Of a stretch of 64,000 bases of DNA, positions 12,301 through 22,858 are shown piece by piece. This DNA comes from Haliclystus octoradiatus (lineage: Eukaryota; Cnidaria; Staurozoa; Stauromedusae; Haliclystidae): NCBI GenBank assembly GCA_916610825.1, contig OU744447.1:23008962-23072961 (forward strand), read 5' to 3'. How positions within the stretch are numbered: position 1 is the stretch's first letter; the number at the start of each line of letters is the position of its first letter. A model generated the notes under the pieces. That model searched no databases. It saw only the letters and a list, made by a program, of their open reading frames with translations, and had not been told where the DNA came from. The translations under genes were made by a program, and so were the position numbers.

Positions 12301-15300
12301 TCGTTTACATTGTTGCGAATATATACCTTAAGGGTATAGGGCAAAGAATAATAATAAAGAATAATTTAACATATACAGATTAATTGTCTCTATATATAAA
12401 TATATAATATGTAACTGTTATAAATGTTTTTATAAATGTTTTTTTTTTTTTTTTTTTTCGAGTGAAACTTACTATTGTTTATTAATTTATTATTTACTCT
12501 TTTACTAGATTTTAACTAAGGTTTCGTGGATATAAGATTAAAATATAGCAATAAATCAATTAAGATCAGAGGGGTAACTTTTCGGCTCATTATGCAATAC
12601 AATGTATTTAAATTTAGTATAGTGTAATTTCTTTATATCGTCTTCTAATGAATTCCATTTCTTTGATATAATTGATATGAAAGAATTATTCATGAAATTT
12701 TTCCTGCAGAAAGGCTGCTCCAAACGATAATAAAACCTCAAATTATATTTTCCAGGTGATTCAGTGAATAAGGATCTCAGCGACTGTGGAGTATCAGTAT
12801 GGAAAACCCCGCAACAAAAGGGACTCTTAGGTTACGCCCTAGTAGGATTTCAGCTGGCAATTTACCCCTTGCTATCGATGTTGTACGATGCACCAACAAT
12901 ATTTTATTAAGAAACATATCAAATGAAACTCTTAAGCTACGATGCCATGCTTTCATGGCCCGCTTAAGTCTGGACTGATCGCTCCGCCAAACCGTTGGCA
13001 CGCGGAAAGTAGGCGGGTGATTCGGATTTGTAACAGCCAGACTTTGATAGCCAGCCAACGATCTCATCGTTAACAAATTCTCGCGCGTTATCCGAAACTA
13101 AATGTTTTGCCACACCAAAGCAGGAGAACAAAGCTGAGAAAATACGGATAATATTGGGAGTTGATCTATCAGGACAACGAAATGCCTCAATCCAGCCAAT
13201 GCCTGCATCAACGATAATAAGTACATTTCCTATGTCGGGTACATACCCAAAATCCATGTGTAACCTCTCCCACGGTAAAACTGTAGGCCATTCATGAACT
13301 GTTTTACTTGTTTTCGGGCGTAAAGATGCACATTCTTTACAGCTGGAAACAAATCGATCTGCGTCTCTGGCCATACCTGGCCACCATGCCCCTTTTTGAA
13401 AAAATCGCTGAGTCGCATTAATGCCTTGATGAGTAGAATGCGCCCTACTCAACACAGATTCACGCAGGGTATGGGGAATATAGGGAACAGACCCACAATA
13501 TATAACGTCCTTTTCCAGAGTCAGCATTGACTCAACGCGTGCAAAAGGGCGTTCTGCTTCTGATGGTGTTTTCCAATTCCCGGAGATTACGCGTGCTTTT
13601 ATGCTTTTAGCAACAGGATCAAGATTTAAAGCTAGTTGAAGATCAGTCAATGGTATGACTGAGTCAATGGTATGACTGGGTGTAAAAAAGCATTTTCACA
13701 GGAATCAATGATAGTAATATTTGCGACAACATCTTCGCGGCTTAACGGGCTTGCAGATAAACGAGACAGAGCATCGGCATGAGCAATCTCGGTTCCTGGA
13801 CGATGCATTATATCAAAATCAAAAGCCATGAGCTTAACTGCCCAACGGCAAAGTCGTGCAGAGGCGGTCTTCGGAAAAGGCTGATTCGGGGCAAATAAAC
13901 GTATCAATGCCTTATGATCTGTAATGAAGGTGAAGCGTCTACCCAGCAAAAGTTGTCTTAATCGTTCAACGCACCATACAATGCCTAGGGCCTCTCGTTC
14001 AGTTGCCGAATAGTTTTGTTCAGCTTGATTAAGAGAACGTGAAACATAAATAACAGGCTTCCCATCTTGGGTCAAAACCCCTGCAATGCAGCTTTCTGAT
14101 GCATCGGTAGTTAACGTTGCCTCTTTGACAAGGGAGTACGGTTGAACAAGTGGATTGCTAGACAATTCATTTTTTAGACGCTCAAAAGCTCTGTCGCAAT
14201 GTGTATCCCAAACAAATGGTATGTCTTTTTTGCGCAATTTATTAAATGGTCTAATTTTATCTGAAAAATTCGAAATCAAGCGACCAAAAAAATTTATCAG
14301 ACCTACAAATGCTTCGAGCTCTTTTTTATTCTTTGGTGCTCGAATAGAATTTATTTTACTAACAAGTTGTTGGTCAGGTTGAATTCCTGCAGCAGAAATT
14401 CGATAGCCCAAGAACGAGATTTCTGTTGCATTTTCGGTACATTTTCCTGCATTAATGGAAATTTTTCGCGAACGAAGCCTTTCTAAAATGGCATTTAATC
14501 TTTTATTGAGGGATTCCTCTGTTTTTGCAAATACTAATACGTCATCCTGATACGCAATCAAACCTTTGAGTCCTGCAAGGACATCTTCTATAACGCGCTG
14601 GAAAATTGCAGAACTATTTCGCATTCCCATTTGCAGTCGAGTGACTCGATAAAGGCCCTTGTTAGTATTTATTACTGACAAATTTTGAGCAAAATCATCA
14701 AGTTTAACTTGCCAGTACGCCGACTGTAGATCAATTTTTGCAAAATATGCTGCACCCTCCATCTTGGAGAAAATGGTTTCAATATTTGGTATTGGATAGT
14801 CGTCAACTAAAATTTTGCCGTTTACATGGACACTAAAATCTGCGCACATGCGCAAACCCCCGGACTTATTTTTTACCCAAACAACAGGAGAAGCATTTTC
14901 TACACCACCCGATTCAATAGGTTCAATTATGCCCATTGATTGCAGTTTGTCTAGTTCATTGTCAACAGCTTGTTGCAAGGGGAGTGGTACAGGTCTTGCT
15001 CTACAAAGCATCGGCTTTGCACCCTCCTTTGGCTTCATAGACGCAACGACACCAGTAATATAGGGTAACGGTTTTACTTTTTGCTCAACAAAATTTATCG
15101 GCTGTGCACTATCAAAATTATGTCCTAATAAACCATAGTTACAGTTAGACTTAACAACATAAAATAAGATATTATAAGATTTATCACGATAATTAATATT
15201 AAGTAAACAACGCCCTAAAACAGTTAGCTCGTGTCCGTCATAGCACTTAAGCTTCTTACTGCCTGTCATCAACGATGGGCTTCCAATTTCATCCCATACT

Positions 15301-17608
15301 TTTGTTGAAAGAATTGAACATGACGCACCTGTATCATGTAACATACTAACTGTGCTTTCATTTATAATGACGGATTCCGTGGCTAGTGATACGTTGTTGA
15401 CTGCATTTACGTCATCATCAAAAGAATGCAATATACAAGCGATGTCTTCATCGTAATTGGTACAGTCTTCAGTATTGTTCTGCTCAATTTCAATACGATT
15501 GACATTGTTATTTGATTGACGTGGTTTTTTATAACAGCATGATGAAAAATGCCCACGCTTATCACAATTTGAACAGGATTTGTTGAATGCGGGACAACGC
15601 CTTGGTGGATGTATAGAGGCACAGAATTTACATTTGTTACTCACGTCATTTTTTTGTGTAACTGGACTCCTCTTTGCATCTTTGACATAGTTGACCGGTG
15701 TTAGAACAGAATTTGATGCTTTCTTGACGTTTATAAAATCCTCGGTGTTCTCATATTCCCTCACTCTTTCTCTCAGATCTTCAAATTGTACTTTCGGTGT
15801 ATTCCTGATGAAATCCAAGAGCTCTTTCTTTATCTTCGGATCTTCAAAGCAGTTAATAAATACCAGCTTTTTTAGTTCAGATCCTGGGTCTTTCTGCTCT
15901 TTTTAAGTTTGAAAAATCACATCTGTCTGCCATGTAATTAATGTGACCATATACATCTTCGACTGACTCCTCTGCTCCCTTCTTTATCGCTAAAAAGTTA
16001 GTTCTCTCAGCAACCAGAACCTCTCTTTCGGCTCAAGATATAATTTGGCTGCATTGTGAATGTCATTGAATGGCATTTCTTCAAGCATCGGGTTGGTTTC
16101 TGTTTCTCCACAAAGTTCAACAAAAAGATCAGTCTGTTGTAGTGCTTCATTTTTAGTTAAATCCCCATCTTTCAACTTTTCTCGGCGACAGCGTGCTTTA
16201 AAAGCCGAAAACCATGCATTGGCTTTTTGTGGATCATCTAAAGTTAATCTTCTTTTATTGTCCATAGCGAGATTCTAAGCTGTAGTTAAAGTAATTTTGC
16301 TCGCAGCGCCAATTTTGTCATATAACACACAAGATAATAGTCGTAGATACAGCTCGTACGATAGCTAGCGAGAATCTAATCTAAAACATACAAGGCGTGT
16401 AGCTTGATGCCACACATGGTAAATATATTATGATAGCGAGGTTAATTACACTATGAGGCTAAAGTACGTTATACCACATGATAATTGGAATCATGGTTCT
16501 CTTTGAAATTACCATTTGGATATGTGTTAAAATCCATCATATTCAGGATGTCAATTGTGCGTAACATTATTGTCATTTAAATATTTAAATATTGCTCTCT
16601 ATGTTAAAGTCATATGAAATCATTGTAAAAACGTAGTTGAAACAATTTCACCCTACCAGTGGCGTTTTACCACTCTTGCTCTAAATGCTCTTCATTGATC
16701 TCAGCCGCGACACTGCAGATCGATCTTTTTTCCAATAAATTGAATTAATACACCCAATTGTTCTTTTTTGACATTGATACAACCAAATGACTTTTGATTC
16801 AAGCTTTCTCAGCACATTTTTGCAGCACATGTCGTGCTTTAATATAGCTTTAAATAAATAATTAATAAGAGACAGATGATGATTGGTGATAAATAACACG
16901 ATTTTACAATTTAAGTGAAATCTTCTGGTCAACTGAAGCTAGTTTCTCGAATTGAATTTCACACGTTATCCATTTTTTGCAAAACGTTTTCTATTAGAGA
17001 ATGGAATCAGGAATGGGGATAGCACTACCTTCAGCCAAGTGACTTTGTAATATTTTGAAAAAGTTATCATTGGTCAAAACTGATATAGATAATCGTTTAA
17101 TAATAGTTTAATGACCCATGTCCCCGGGGGAACACTTTGGTAGTTTTTTGAAGGGTGTGTGCGATTTTCAAAAATAGAGGAAAACCGTAAAATTTCACAG
17201 CAAATGAGAATGAAGACCCTTAAATTTCATTTCGTTTTTACGAGCTATACAAAGGAAAGTTCTGAAAATTTTGAAAATCTCTAAATTGACAACGTAAAAC
17301 TCAACAAGAATCTGGAAAAGGCACCCCTTAAAAATGGCAAGTCCCCGTACAGACGATGTATGGAACTCCCCCCGGGCCACACCCCGTTGTAAAGAAGCAT
17401 TACTTGACAACTATTGTTTGATTTCTCTACAGTGCACTACTTCCCATGCTATCGTAAACACAGTGGACACGACAGTCCTAGAGAAATGGTCACACAGGAA
17501 AATGGTTTAAAACGAAAATTCGAAGAAGTGATTATTCCTGACGAAAATGGGGCTATTATTGAAATCAAGGACAACTTGAATGACACAACATCAATGTTAC
17601 CAGAATAA
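6355..17608 (+). CDS. Unrecognised 297-aa protein, five exons, possible zinc-binding C-terminal region
   Basis: Exons: 6355-6539, 6670-6848, 9130-9312, 10403-10573 and 17433-17608. The ATG lies in a good context (CAAGATGGCGG). All splice sites are GT-AG with matching phases: the first intron is phase 2, the other three phase 1. The total is 298 codons including the stop. The N-terminal half (residues 1-120) is mixed alpha/beta in character. Residues about 145-180 are basic (KLTPKRSKRRTPFKG). Exons 4-5 encode CGLCCGH, then about 20 residues later LHYFPCYRKHSG, a CxxC...HxxxC pattern that could bind zinc. The C-terminus has a basic patch (LKRKFEE) followed by an acidic tail. I do not recognise the family; a nuclear role is inference. 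Intron 4 (6.9 kb) carries a Ty3/gypsy element inserted antisense to the gene, plus MITE copies. An ORF at 7719-7976 in intron 2 does not fit the splice phase. Confidence 0.65.
8790..8905. repeat. Degenerate copy of the GTTCATGAAC palindromic MITE family
   Basis: It starts with CCCCTGCTAAAAACAATTCA and contains TTCATGGACAGTT, TTCATGAACAGTTAATG and GGCCATTAA. The same words appear in the better preserved copy at 10,697-10,880. It lies in intron 2 of the unknown five-exon gene. Confidence 0.5.
10315..10380 (+). repeat. Short interspersed repeat (TAGCCTTCC...GGATCCCA...ACCCTG)
   Basis: The order of words GCTCTAGCCTTCC, GATCTTGGATCCCA, GATCCCCACTTTTGTC and ACCCTG recurs at about 36,510-36,555, 37,345-37,430 (inverse), 38,056-38,128 and 44,440-44,516. 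It lies directly upstream of exon 4 of the unknown gene, so the splice acceptor sits next to repeat sequence. Confidence 0.5.
10697..10880. mobile_element. Palindromic MITE, GTTCATGAAC family
   Basis: The left end reads CTTACTCCTGCAATAAGCAG followed by GTTCATGAACAGTT. The right end read in reverse complement is CTTACCCCTGCGAAAAACAG followed by TTCATGAGTTCATGAACAG. Both arms continue to AAATGGCC, so the element is a long imperfect palindrome. Other copies are at about 8.8, 36.4, 36.9 and 50.0 kb. Confidence 0.6.
11668..11831 (-). repeat. 3' LTR of the gypsy element
   Basis: 164 bp, TG...CA. It differs from the other LTR only around 11770-11777 (CGTGGTTACATA against CATGGTAAATA). It is followed on its inner side by the polypurine tract. 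Confidence 0.92.
11873..12240 (-). pseudogene. Gypsy Pol C-terminal remnant
   Basis: About 120 codons are open on the minus strand and end at 11873. The sequence has a Ser/Asn-rich linker and a basic end with RRSTRHSNPPNYYGF, a pattern common at the C-terminus of Ty3/gypsy polyproteins. It is separated from the integrase core by the nested LINE fragment. The stretch normally linking the integrase core to this tail is missing. Confidence 0.7.
12241..12790 (-). mobile_element. 5'-truncated LINE fragment nested in the gypsy element
   Basis: On the minus strand a 5'-truncated reading frame ends with the LINE C-terminal pattern RFYYRLEQPFCRKNF...KKWNSLEDDIKKL and stops at 12556. A 3' UTR follows, ending in an ACA microsatellite (GTT repeats on the plus strand at 12,241-12,258). 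A poly-T run lies at 12,428-12,458. The segment GAGCAATTGCTCGTTTACAT at about 12,290 closely matches 38,800-38,825 in another LINE fragment, so both belong to related families. Exact boundaries and a target duplication were not established. Confidence 0.65.
12777..13650 (-). pseudogene. Gypsy integrase domain, frameshifted
   Basis: The first part (13650-12964) shows an H-H-C-C zinc region (THQGINATQRFF...CKECASL), the catalytic Asp in HMDFGYV, the second Asp in VSDNAREF and the Glu in NGLAERS, i.e. the D,D,E core of a retroviral-type integrase. Near 12970 the frame changes by one base, and the conserved continuation (LKRAMKAWH...GKLPAEILLG) is read to about 12,790. The reading then runs into the nested LINE. 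The enzyme would insert element cDNA into host DNA; this copy is broken. Confidence 0.85.
13645..13678 (-). repeat. 17-bp tandem duplication that breaks Pol
   Basis: AGTCAATGGTATGACTG occurs twice in succession at 13645-13661 and 13662-13678. Seventeen is not a multiple of three, so the second copy moves the frame and creates the stop at the RNase H/integrase boundary. The frames on either side agree if one copy is ignored. Confidence 0.9.
13647..15840 (-). pseudogene. Gypsy Gag zinc knuckle, protease, reverse transcriptase and RNase H
   Basis: One long frame of over 720 codons. In order: a cysteine cluster and a CX2CX4HX4C knuckle (about residues 63-95), the protease motif DTGAS (about 162), reverse transcriptase with YQDDVLV at the active site, RNase H with TTDAS and DHKAL, and the end-of-domain HADALSRL. 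The order protease-RT-RNase H-integrase identifies Ty3/gypsy rather than copia or BEL. The frame starts upstream of the first possible initiator because it is the continuation of gag. It ends at the 17-bp duplication. YQDD replaces the more usual YLDD or YVDD. Confidence 0.9.
15841..16265 (-). pseudogene. Gypsy Gag N-terminal region, two frame changes
   Basis: It starts at an ATG (16265, MDNKRRLTLDD) close to the primer-binding site. The first frame stops at 15990. A second frame (starting about VAERTNFLAIKK) carries the Gag-like sequence to about 15,905, and a third frame then joins the zinc-knuckle ORF. The last change falls at an A-run, so an assembly or sequencing indel is possible as well as real decay. 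Confidence 0.7.
16294..16311 (-). promoter_or_regulatory. Primer-binding site of the gypsy element
   Basis: It reads TGGCGCTGCGAGCAAAAT on the minus strand, four bases from the 5' LTR. TGG complements the tRNA CCA end. The discriminator G and following bases would fit a serine tRNA, which is inference. Confidence 0.6.
16316..16478 (-). repeat. 5' LTR of the gypsy element
   Basis: 163 bp, TG...CA, nearly identical to the 3' LTR. It is followed outside by the target duplication TGATA. Confidence 0.92.
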
Positions 17609-18060
17609 AAGTTAACCAATATCAAATGTATCGTTATAGCTATATATAGATTGTGTGCAGTCATCTTTAAACTTTAACATTAAAAACAGGACTTTTGAAT
17701 CCACAATGTGGAAAAGCAGACACAATGATGATTTGATTGATTCTATATTTTACATAGCAAGGGCATGATTCTGTTATTATAGATTTTATTAGCAAGGTGT
17801 ATAATTGTATAGTGTGAGCACGCTTGTGTATAGTATTATTCTTTTGTCAATTTACAACAGAGAAACAGACTTTGAATATTTGGAGTGATGTATAGACTAA
17901 TATGCTAACACGGGAGATATGTGGTATTGGCAATAGAATTCCATCAAATTTTCACCCAGATCAGAATACAATATAGCCATTCTAATTCATCCGGAACTAG
18001 TTGACGTTTTCCAAAACCATCTTTCTGACTGTTGAAATTGACTCTGTCTCTATTCCTTAG

Positions 18061-18158
18061 TATCTCTGGTGGAGTTTCGACACAGAAAAATCATATGAAA
18101 ACGTCTATTTAAACTTTCTGAGTGGATTAAATATGAATACAAACACGGCAAGTGTGTG
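18061..18158 (+). CDS. Candidate internal exon, product unknown
   Basis: It lies between a pyrimidine-rich acceptor (CTATTCCTTAG) and a strong donor (GTGTG/GTAAGT). The open frame begins YLWWSFDTEKSYENVYLN and has coding character, but there is no ATG. The phase (two bases over) would fit a candidate exon at 20080. I do not recognise the protein. Confidence 0.3.
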
Positions 18159-19290
18159 GTAAGTTACCCTGATAACCCTTTAATTAATTGTTTTCTATAC
18201 ATAATAACAAATTTAACAAATTATCAGCATTATTGTTTAACATATTGTCAAACTATCGTGCCATTTTGTCCAATCGAAACTGATCAATCATATGTTTTCA
18301 TAACCAATGTCTAAATATCACAGAGACGTCAGCCATAAACCAATAAGGTCTTTCAGACTTCCAGCGGACGTGACTGAACATCAAGCCAAAGCCTAAAGCT
18401 AAAATCAAATTAATCTGTCCTGCCGCAAGAGAGCGTTTCTATTCGACTCACAGAGAAGGGGAGGGGTGAACAGGCCAATTACCCGGATCCAGCATATTAT
18501 AGTACCTAATAGTTTTCGCGAAATTTTGATTGTAAATTTGAAAAAGCATTGTGGGTTTTCTAGTTAGTGAAGTAGCTGATATCGTCATGTTCCAAGTCAT
18601 GTTGTATATCTATTCTAAAATATTGTGTTGTCGTGTCTTCTTTCCGTGTCGTGAAAATCATTTCTGTCCCACCGCCATCTTGATGCGCATCATTGTCGCC
18701 TTTCTCGTCCACTGTCCTCCCATAGTCCGTCGTGATCACGTTTTCAATTACTGCATATCGATTTCTAAAAAATATCGAGAAACTTGCTTCCATAAGGGTT
18801 ACATCCCTCTATTGATCTAGATGACTCGCCCTTCTTCCAGTAATAGATTTTGAAACAATGGCTATCCTAGCAGTATCCAACAAAACAACACCGTTTGGAT
18901 TTTGATTTTTAGCGTCGCATCCAAACACACGCAAATTCTTTATACTGCTTTTCATATTCTGTATACATACCGTTAGTAGGAGGTTCATCCTTTCGATGTG
19001 GACGATGATATGTTAGTAATTAGATACCCCCCCCCCCCCCCAACAGAATTGCCCTGTCCGGAATGAAGTTGGAAGCCCATGAAGACAATAGCCTGTTTTT
19101 GCTGATTCCGCATGGGGCGTTGAAAGGTGTACAAACTATTGTCTTACAAGGGCCGTGATTCGACGCCAATATTTTCTGGCAAATTTCATGCGTTTCGAAT
19201 TTGTTTTGAACATTTTCGATAAACTTCAATGCCAACAATTTAGAGTCATTTATTTTTACTCAAAGCTTTGAATTCACATATATGAGCTTT

Positions 19291-19293
<3 letters not shown>

Positions 19294-19342
<49 letters not shown>
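19294..19342. repeat. AT dinucleotide microsatellite
   Basis: Uninterrupted AT repeats. A run of 14 C follows an ATTAGATA at 19,027-19,040, a second simple-sequence tract nearby. Confidence 0.9.
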
Positions 19343-19344
<2 letters not shown>

Positions 19345-20079
19345 AAATGTTTTTGAAAGAAGAATTCCTTTGGCAAACAACAAACATTATAGTCATACTG
19401 CAGTATTTGATGGATATAAAATGTCAGTTATTGGTTAAGCCACTAGTTGAGGGTCTTCTCAATTTATTTTGTGATAAGAAACTTATTGTACCAATGCAGC
19501 ATGAAATGATGTGGGAGGCCATTTGCTCATTAGTAATATTAAAATCTGACTCAGGTTTATTGAAAAAATTGATATTTTCGGTAAAGTTAATAGTGTAATA
19601 TTTGCTGTCAGTGATTTCAAGTAAACTACTGGAAATATTGTTGGTGCCATTTGTTTTGTTCCGGGCATGACTTTCATGGCCAGGCTTTCTTTGCGAATGC
19701 GAGACAGCCAATTTCACGCCTCATGCTGAATCAGCAAAACAAGCTTCTGTCTTCGGTTTAGCAGACTCTATTGTTCTACCAAGTCTACATTTGACAGTGA
19801 GTCTGCGAGCAGGTTATGCGCTTATGGCACTGTTGAAGCAGCATTCTGTATTTGAAGTAAAATTTTGCTTGCAATTAGTTTATCTTAACTGGCATTGACA
19901 CGTACCTAATTTTGATGTTTTGAATTGGATTGACTTCTCCATATCGTGTTGTTTCCAAGAGTGATATATTTGACTACATTGATCATAGAAATATATCCAT
20001 GCATGTTAATGCTGCCCATCGTATGCTAACTATATGCATAAATATACTTAGGATTGATGCTATAAAAATCCTCAGTTAG

Positions 20080-20432
20080 TACCACTACTCTATGCCGTAC
20101 GGCGGATGGACATCTTAGACTTGACTTACACGATGCGAGCTATATCGCCAGAATGAGGGTAAATTTGGATAACATAAATTTGATACATTGAGAAAGAAAA
20201 TGTCCTTGTTGGTTTCTTGAAAAAATGAATACGGTTGAGAAATAAATGAAGTATTAATTATTAATAGAAATAATTTAAATTTAAAGTGCTAGACGTTGAA
20301 AGCATTTTATATGAGGGATTCACGACGCTAGATGCCACACCAAACCGTTCTTCCAAACTTATAGAAAAAGCAAACGAACTCGGTTTTGAGTTTCAGAGTT
20401 TTGACTTTTGGTATACGACAAAATCAGAATTG
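20080..20432 (+). CDS. Two candidate exons, product unknown
   Basis: Exon 20080-20158 encodes TADGHLRLDLHDASYIARMR before a GTAAAT donor. Exon 20287-20432 encodes an open segment starting VLDVESILYEGFTTLDATP and ending DFWYTTKSEL before GTAGGC. Both look coding, but the phases of the two exons do not agree (zero bases over against one required), so one is mis-bounded or the gene is broken. The pattern GF-LDA-KLIEKANELGF vaguely recalls a small-molecule methyltransferase fold; I do not assign it. Confidence 0.3.
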
Positions 20433-21132
20433 GTAGGCATATAGCATCAGTTACAGGATAAAGAAATGACACATAAATAATTATCCTATATTATTACAAA
20501 TCACCAAAGTAAAAATGTTTTGAAATATTGTTAGGCTACATAAATATTCCCTGAAACCTTCAGAACAACGTCAAATAAAAGTCACGACAGTAAAATATGG
20601 AAAACGCTGGGTCACATCGCTGAAAAGCTTTTATAAATCAAACACAGAATAAAATGATTAATGCATAGATATGTTGAATATCGTTTCTGTTTTATATCTA
20701 TTCCAAACAGTCGATCCAATCTACGGTGTCGGTGCTTAGCTATGAATTATTTTACAAACTATTTAAGATTTAATTTGGATCGATCGACACAATCATGTTA
20801 ATCATGTTTACTATCTTCAAACGCATGCGCAAAGGACGCACGGAACATTATCTTTTGAGGACAGCTTTCCGGCAGCCGGAACAATATCCACCGCGTTAAA
20901 TTTAACTGAATGGCTATTTCGAGAGCTTTTTTCGTAAACATTCGAATATCGAACTCAGCCGCGCTTCGATTTTGCAATCTTGAAGCGAGATTATCCGTTT
21001 ATGACGTCACAATGAACTTCTACAACGTTTCATTTCGTTTTTGCGAATTAAGAGAATCGGTTAGAATCTGTTGGTTCTCATTTACTACTTAGATTGATCA
21101 GCATTTATTGTTTGGTTTAACTTATTATAAAT

Positions 21133-22275
21133 ATGCGGTTTGACTACGAAGCGTATGGAGTTTTAGATGGAGATGGAGACTCAAATTATTTGAGTGTTAT
21201 TCAGCCAAGTGAATATGTGTGCTTCCATTGGGAATATTGGCAAACTTCTATCACGCCCACAAGCGAGAATGAAATATTTGATAGTGATAGCGATAGTGAT
21301 AAAGATGACGATTACGATGATGACGATGATGACGATGATGACGATGATGATGATGATGATGACGATGGGGATGAAGATGATATTTTGGAAGTTTTACATT
21401 TCGAAGATGTAACCAATGAGAACTCAGCGCTATCAAACGATGAAGTTTCAACAATTCAAAGCAGAAAAAGGAAATTCATATATGACGAAGAATATTCTCG
21501 TGAGACTAAAAGAGCAAAAACAATCGGCCAATCAGAACGTGCAAATAATTAAATTGATCTAACCAAAGATGATGATGAAATTGTTCAAAAAAACACCAAG
21601 AACAACAGCAACATCATATCTATTGAAAACGACTCTCCAGTATTTGATATCAACATTCAACGCTCTGCAGGTAAGAACAGAATCATTTTAGACTATATCG
21701 ATTCAATAAATTCTAATCTTACGTATCAAACCGACCGGTTACGACAGTTATCTCTTTCTATCATACCATGCGAAAGTTTTTTAAGGTAATCAACTCTATG
21801 CAGATGTCACTCCCTTTTCTACTGTAATCTCTCGAATGTGCTAAATCCGTCCATACGAGAAGTAGATAAATTGACCACTACAAGGAAGTGGCCGTTATTG
21901 ACAGGTTAGATTCGATAGGATAGTAACTACTATTATGGACATTGCTAGAGTGCCCACTATAAACAGGTGGCTGCTGTATAGAGGTGACTGCTTCAACATG
22001 TTTGGGTGTATTGACACAGGCTTTTGGTATGTACTGTAATTAATAATTATATTGCCTTTCTTACTTCAGATTCATCATACTACAGTCTTCAAGAGCTACA
22101 TGAAATAATAGATACCTTCGAAGAGACAGATGATACTACGTCTGATAGCGAAGTTAAACATTTATTCAACCCTGGAAATGAGCATCAATCTCAACATAAA
22201 TTAATCTTGTTGTCTGATGATCTTGTTCAGTATGGATTAATGTGTAAAGAATGGTTTCAAACCAACACATTGTAA
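21133..22275 (+). pseudogene. Asp-rich nuclear protein with SUMO-interaction-like motif, one in-frame stop
   Basis: Exon 1 (21133-21670) begins MRFDYEAYGVLDGDGD and encodes a long aspartate run (about residues 58-80), a bipartite basic signal (SRKRKF...KRAK, about residues 110-130), then a TAA at 21550-21552. The same frame continues after the stop with IDLTKDDDEIV, the usual shape of a SUMO-interaction motif, to a perfect donor (GCAG/GTAAGA). Exon 2 (22070-22275) joins in phase and ends MCKEWFQTNTL. An AATAAA overlaps the end of the coding region (22275-22280). So the gene looks intact except for one stop: a recent pseudogene, a polymorphic null, a sequencing error, or a truncated 139-aa product. 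The function is unknown; a nuclear location is inferred from the basic signal. Confidence 0.6.
21845..22020. repeat. Interspersed repeat sharing words with 39,700-39,850
   Basis: GATAAATTGACCAC, ACAGGTGG and related words occur in the same order here and near 39,740-39,840. The other copy begins CAGTGAAACCTGTATATAAC after TA, as expected for pogo/Tigger-type MITE ends. This copy lies inside the intron of the Asp-rich gene. Confidence 0.4.
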
Positions 22276-22626
22276 ATAAATAATTGAATATTTTATTGTA
22301 TATCAACTTTTGAACAGTAGTATATAACTTAATAATAAATCTTGATAAATTAAATATTGTAGCTCATGCAATTTGCAGCAAACTTGCCAGAATACGGAAT
22401 CCTGGGATGGGGATCATATGAATGACATCATTATACGGGGACATGCCCATTTTATGTGAGATTTCCCATTGTCTATCTAGCACACGATACTATTGTCTGC
22501 TTTTTTATATTGGCCGATCAGTGACGTGTATTTGACGTGTATCACCTTCTCGCACATGGTGAAATATTTAACCTTTGTTGTTATATATTATTTCAAGATA
22601 ATTAATTAACGCAGGTTTGCTTGCAG

Positions 22627-22858
22627 TTGTCCTCATCAAATCCTTCAAATCCACTAATATCTGATACTGTTGAATTAATCCCCGTATTCATTACTTTAGC
22701 GTGCGAAGTTATGCTTCCACTTTGCGGTGGAATAGTGATGATGGTATTATATTGTTCAGGGAAGTTTAAAGAGGATTTATACTGTTACATTATTATAATG
22801 CTACTTGCTGCAACTCAGCTCCTCGCTCCTCTACTATTTATTGCAAATCCTGCCTACG
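22627..22858 (+). CDS. Candidate exon of a membrane protein, product unknown
   Basis: It lies between acceptor TTGCTTGCAG and donor TACG/GTACTT. The open frame has two hydrophobic stretches, VFITLACEVMLPLCGGIVMM and YIIIMLLAATQLLAPLLFIA, separated by a charged loop (SGKFKEDLY), typical of two membrane-spanning helices. About 100 bp of it is copied at 25,489-25,588. No neighbouring exons were identified. Confidence 0.35.

Larger units (their letters stand above)
11663..16483 (-). mobile_element. Ty3/gypsy LTR retrotransposon, antisense in intron 4 of the unknown gene
   Basis: LTRs at 11668-11831 (3') and 16316-16478 (5') begin TG and end CA, are almost identical, and are flanked by the perfect 5-bp target duplication TGATA (11663-11667 and 16479-16483). 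Reading on the minus strand: a primer-binding site beginning TGGCGCTGCGAGC just inside the 5' LTR, gag, protease, reverse transcriptase, RNase H, integrase, and a purine tract (AAAAGGGGAAG, 11832-11842) before the 3' LTR. Near-identical LTRs point to a recent insertion. The coding region is nevertheless broken in several places (two gag frame changes, a 17-bp duplication, an integrase frameshift, a nested LINE), so this copy cannot be autonomous. Confidence 0.93.

Noticed and set aside
18560-19717. Minus-strand ORFs at 18560-18793 and 19424-19717
   Set aside because: Polar composition is suggestive but no convincing splice junctions or family match were found.
21251-21454. His-rich ORF opposite the Asp-rich exon
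   Set aside because: It is the complement of the GAT/GAC repeat and is best explained by the plus-strand Asp run.
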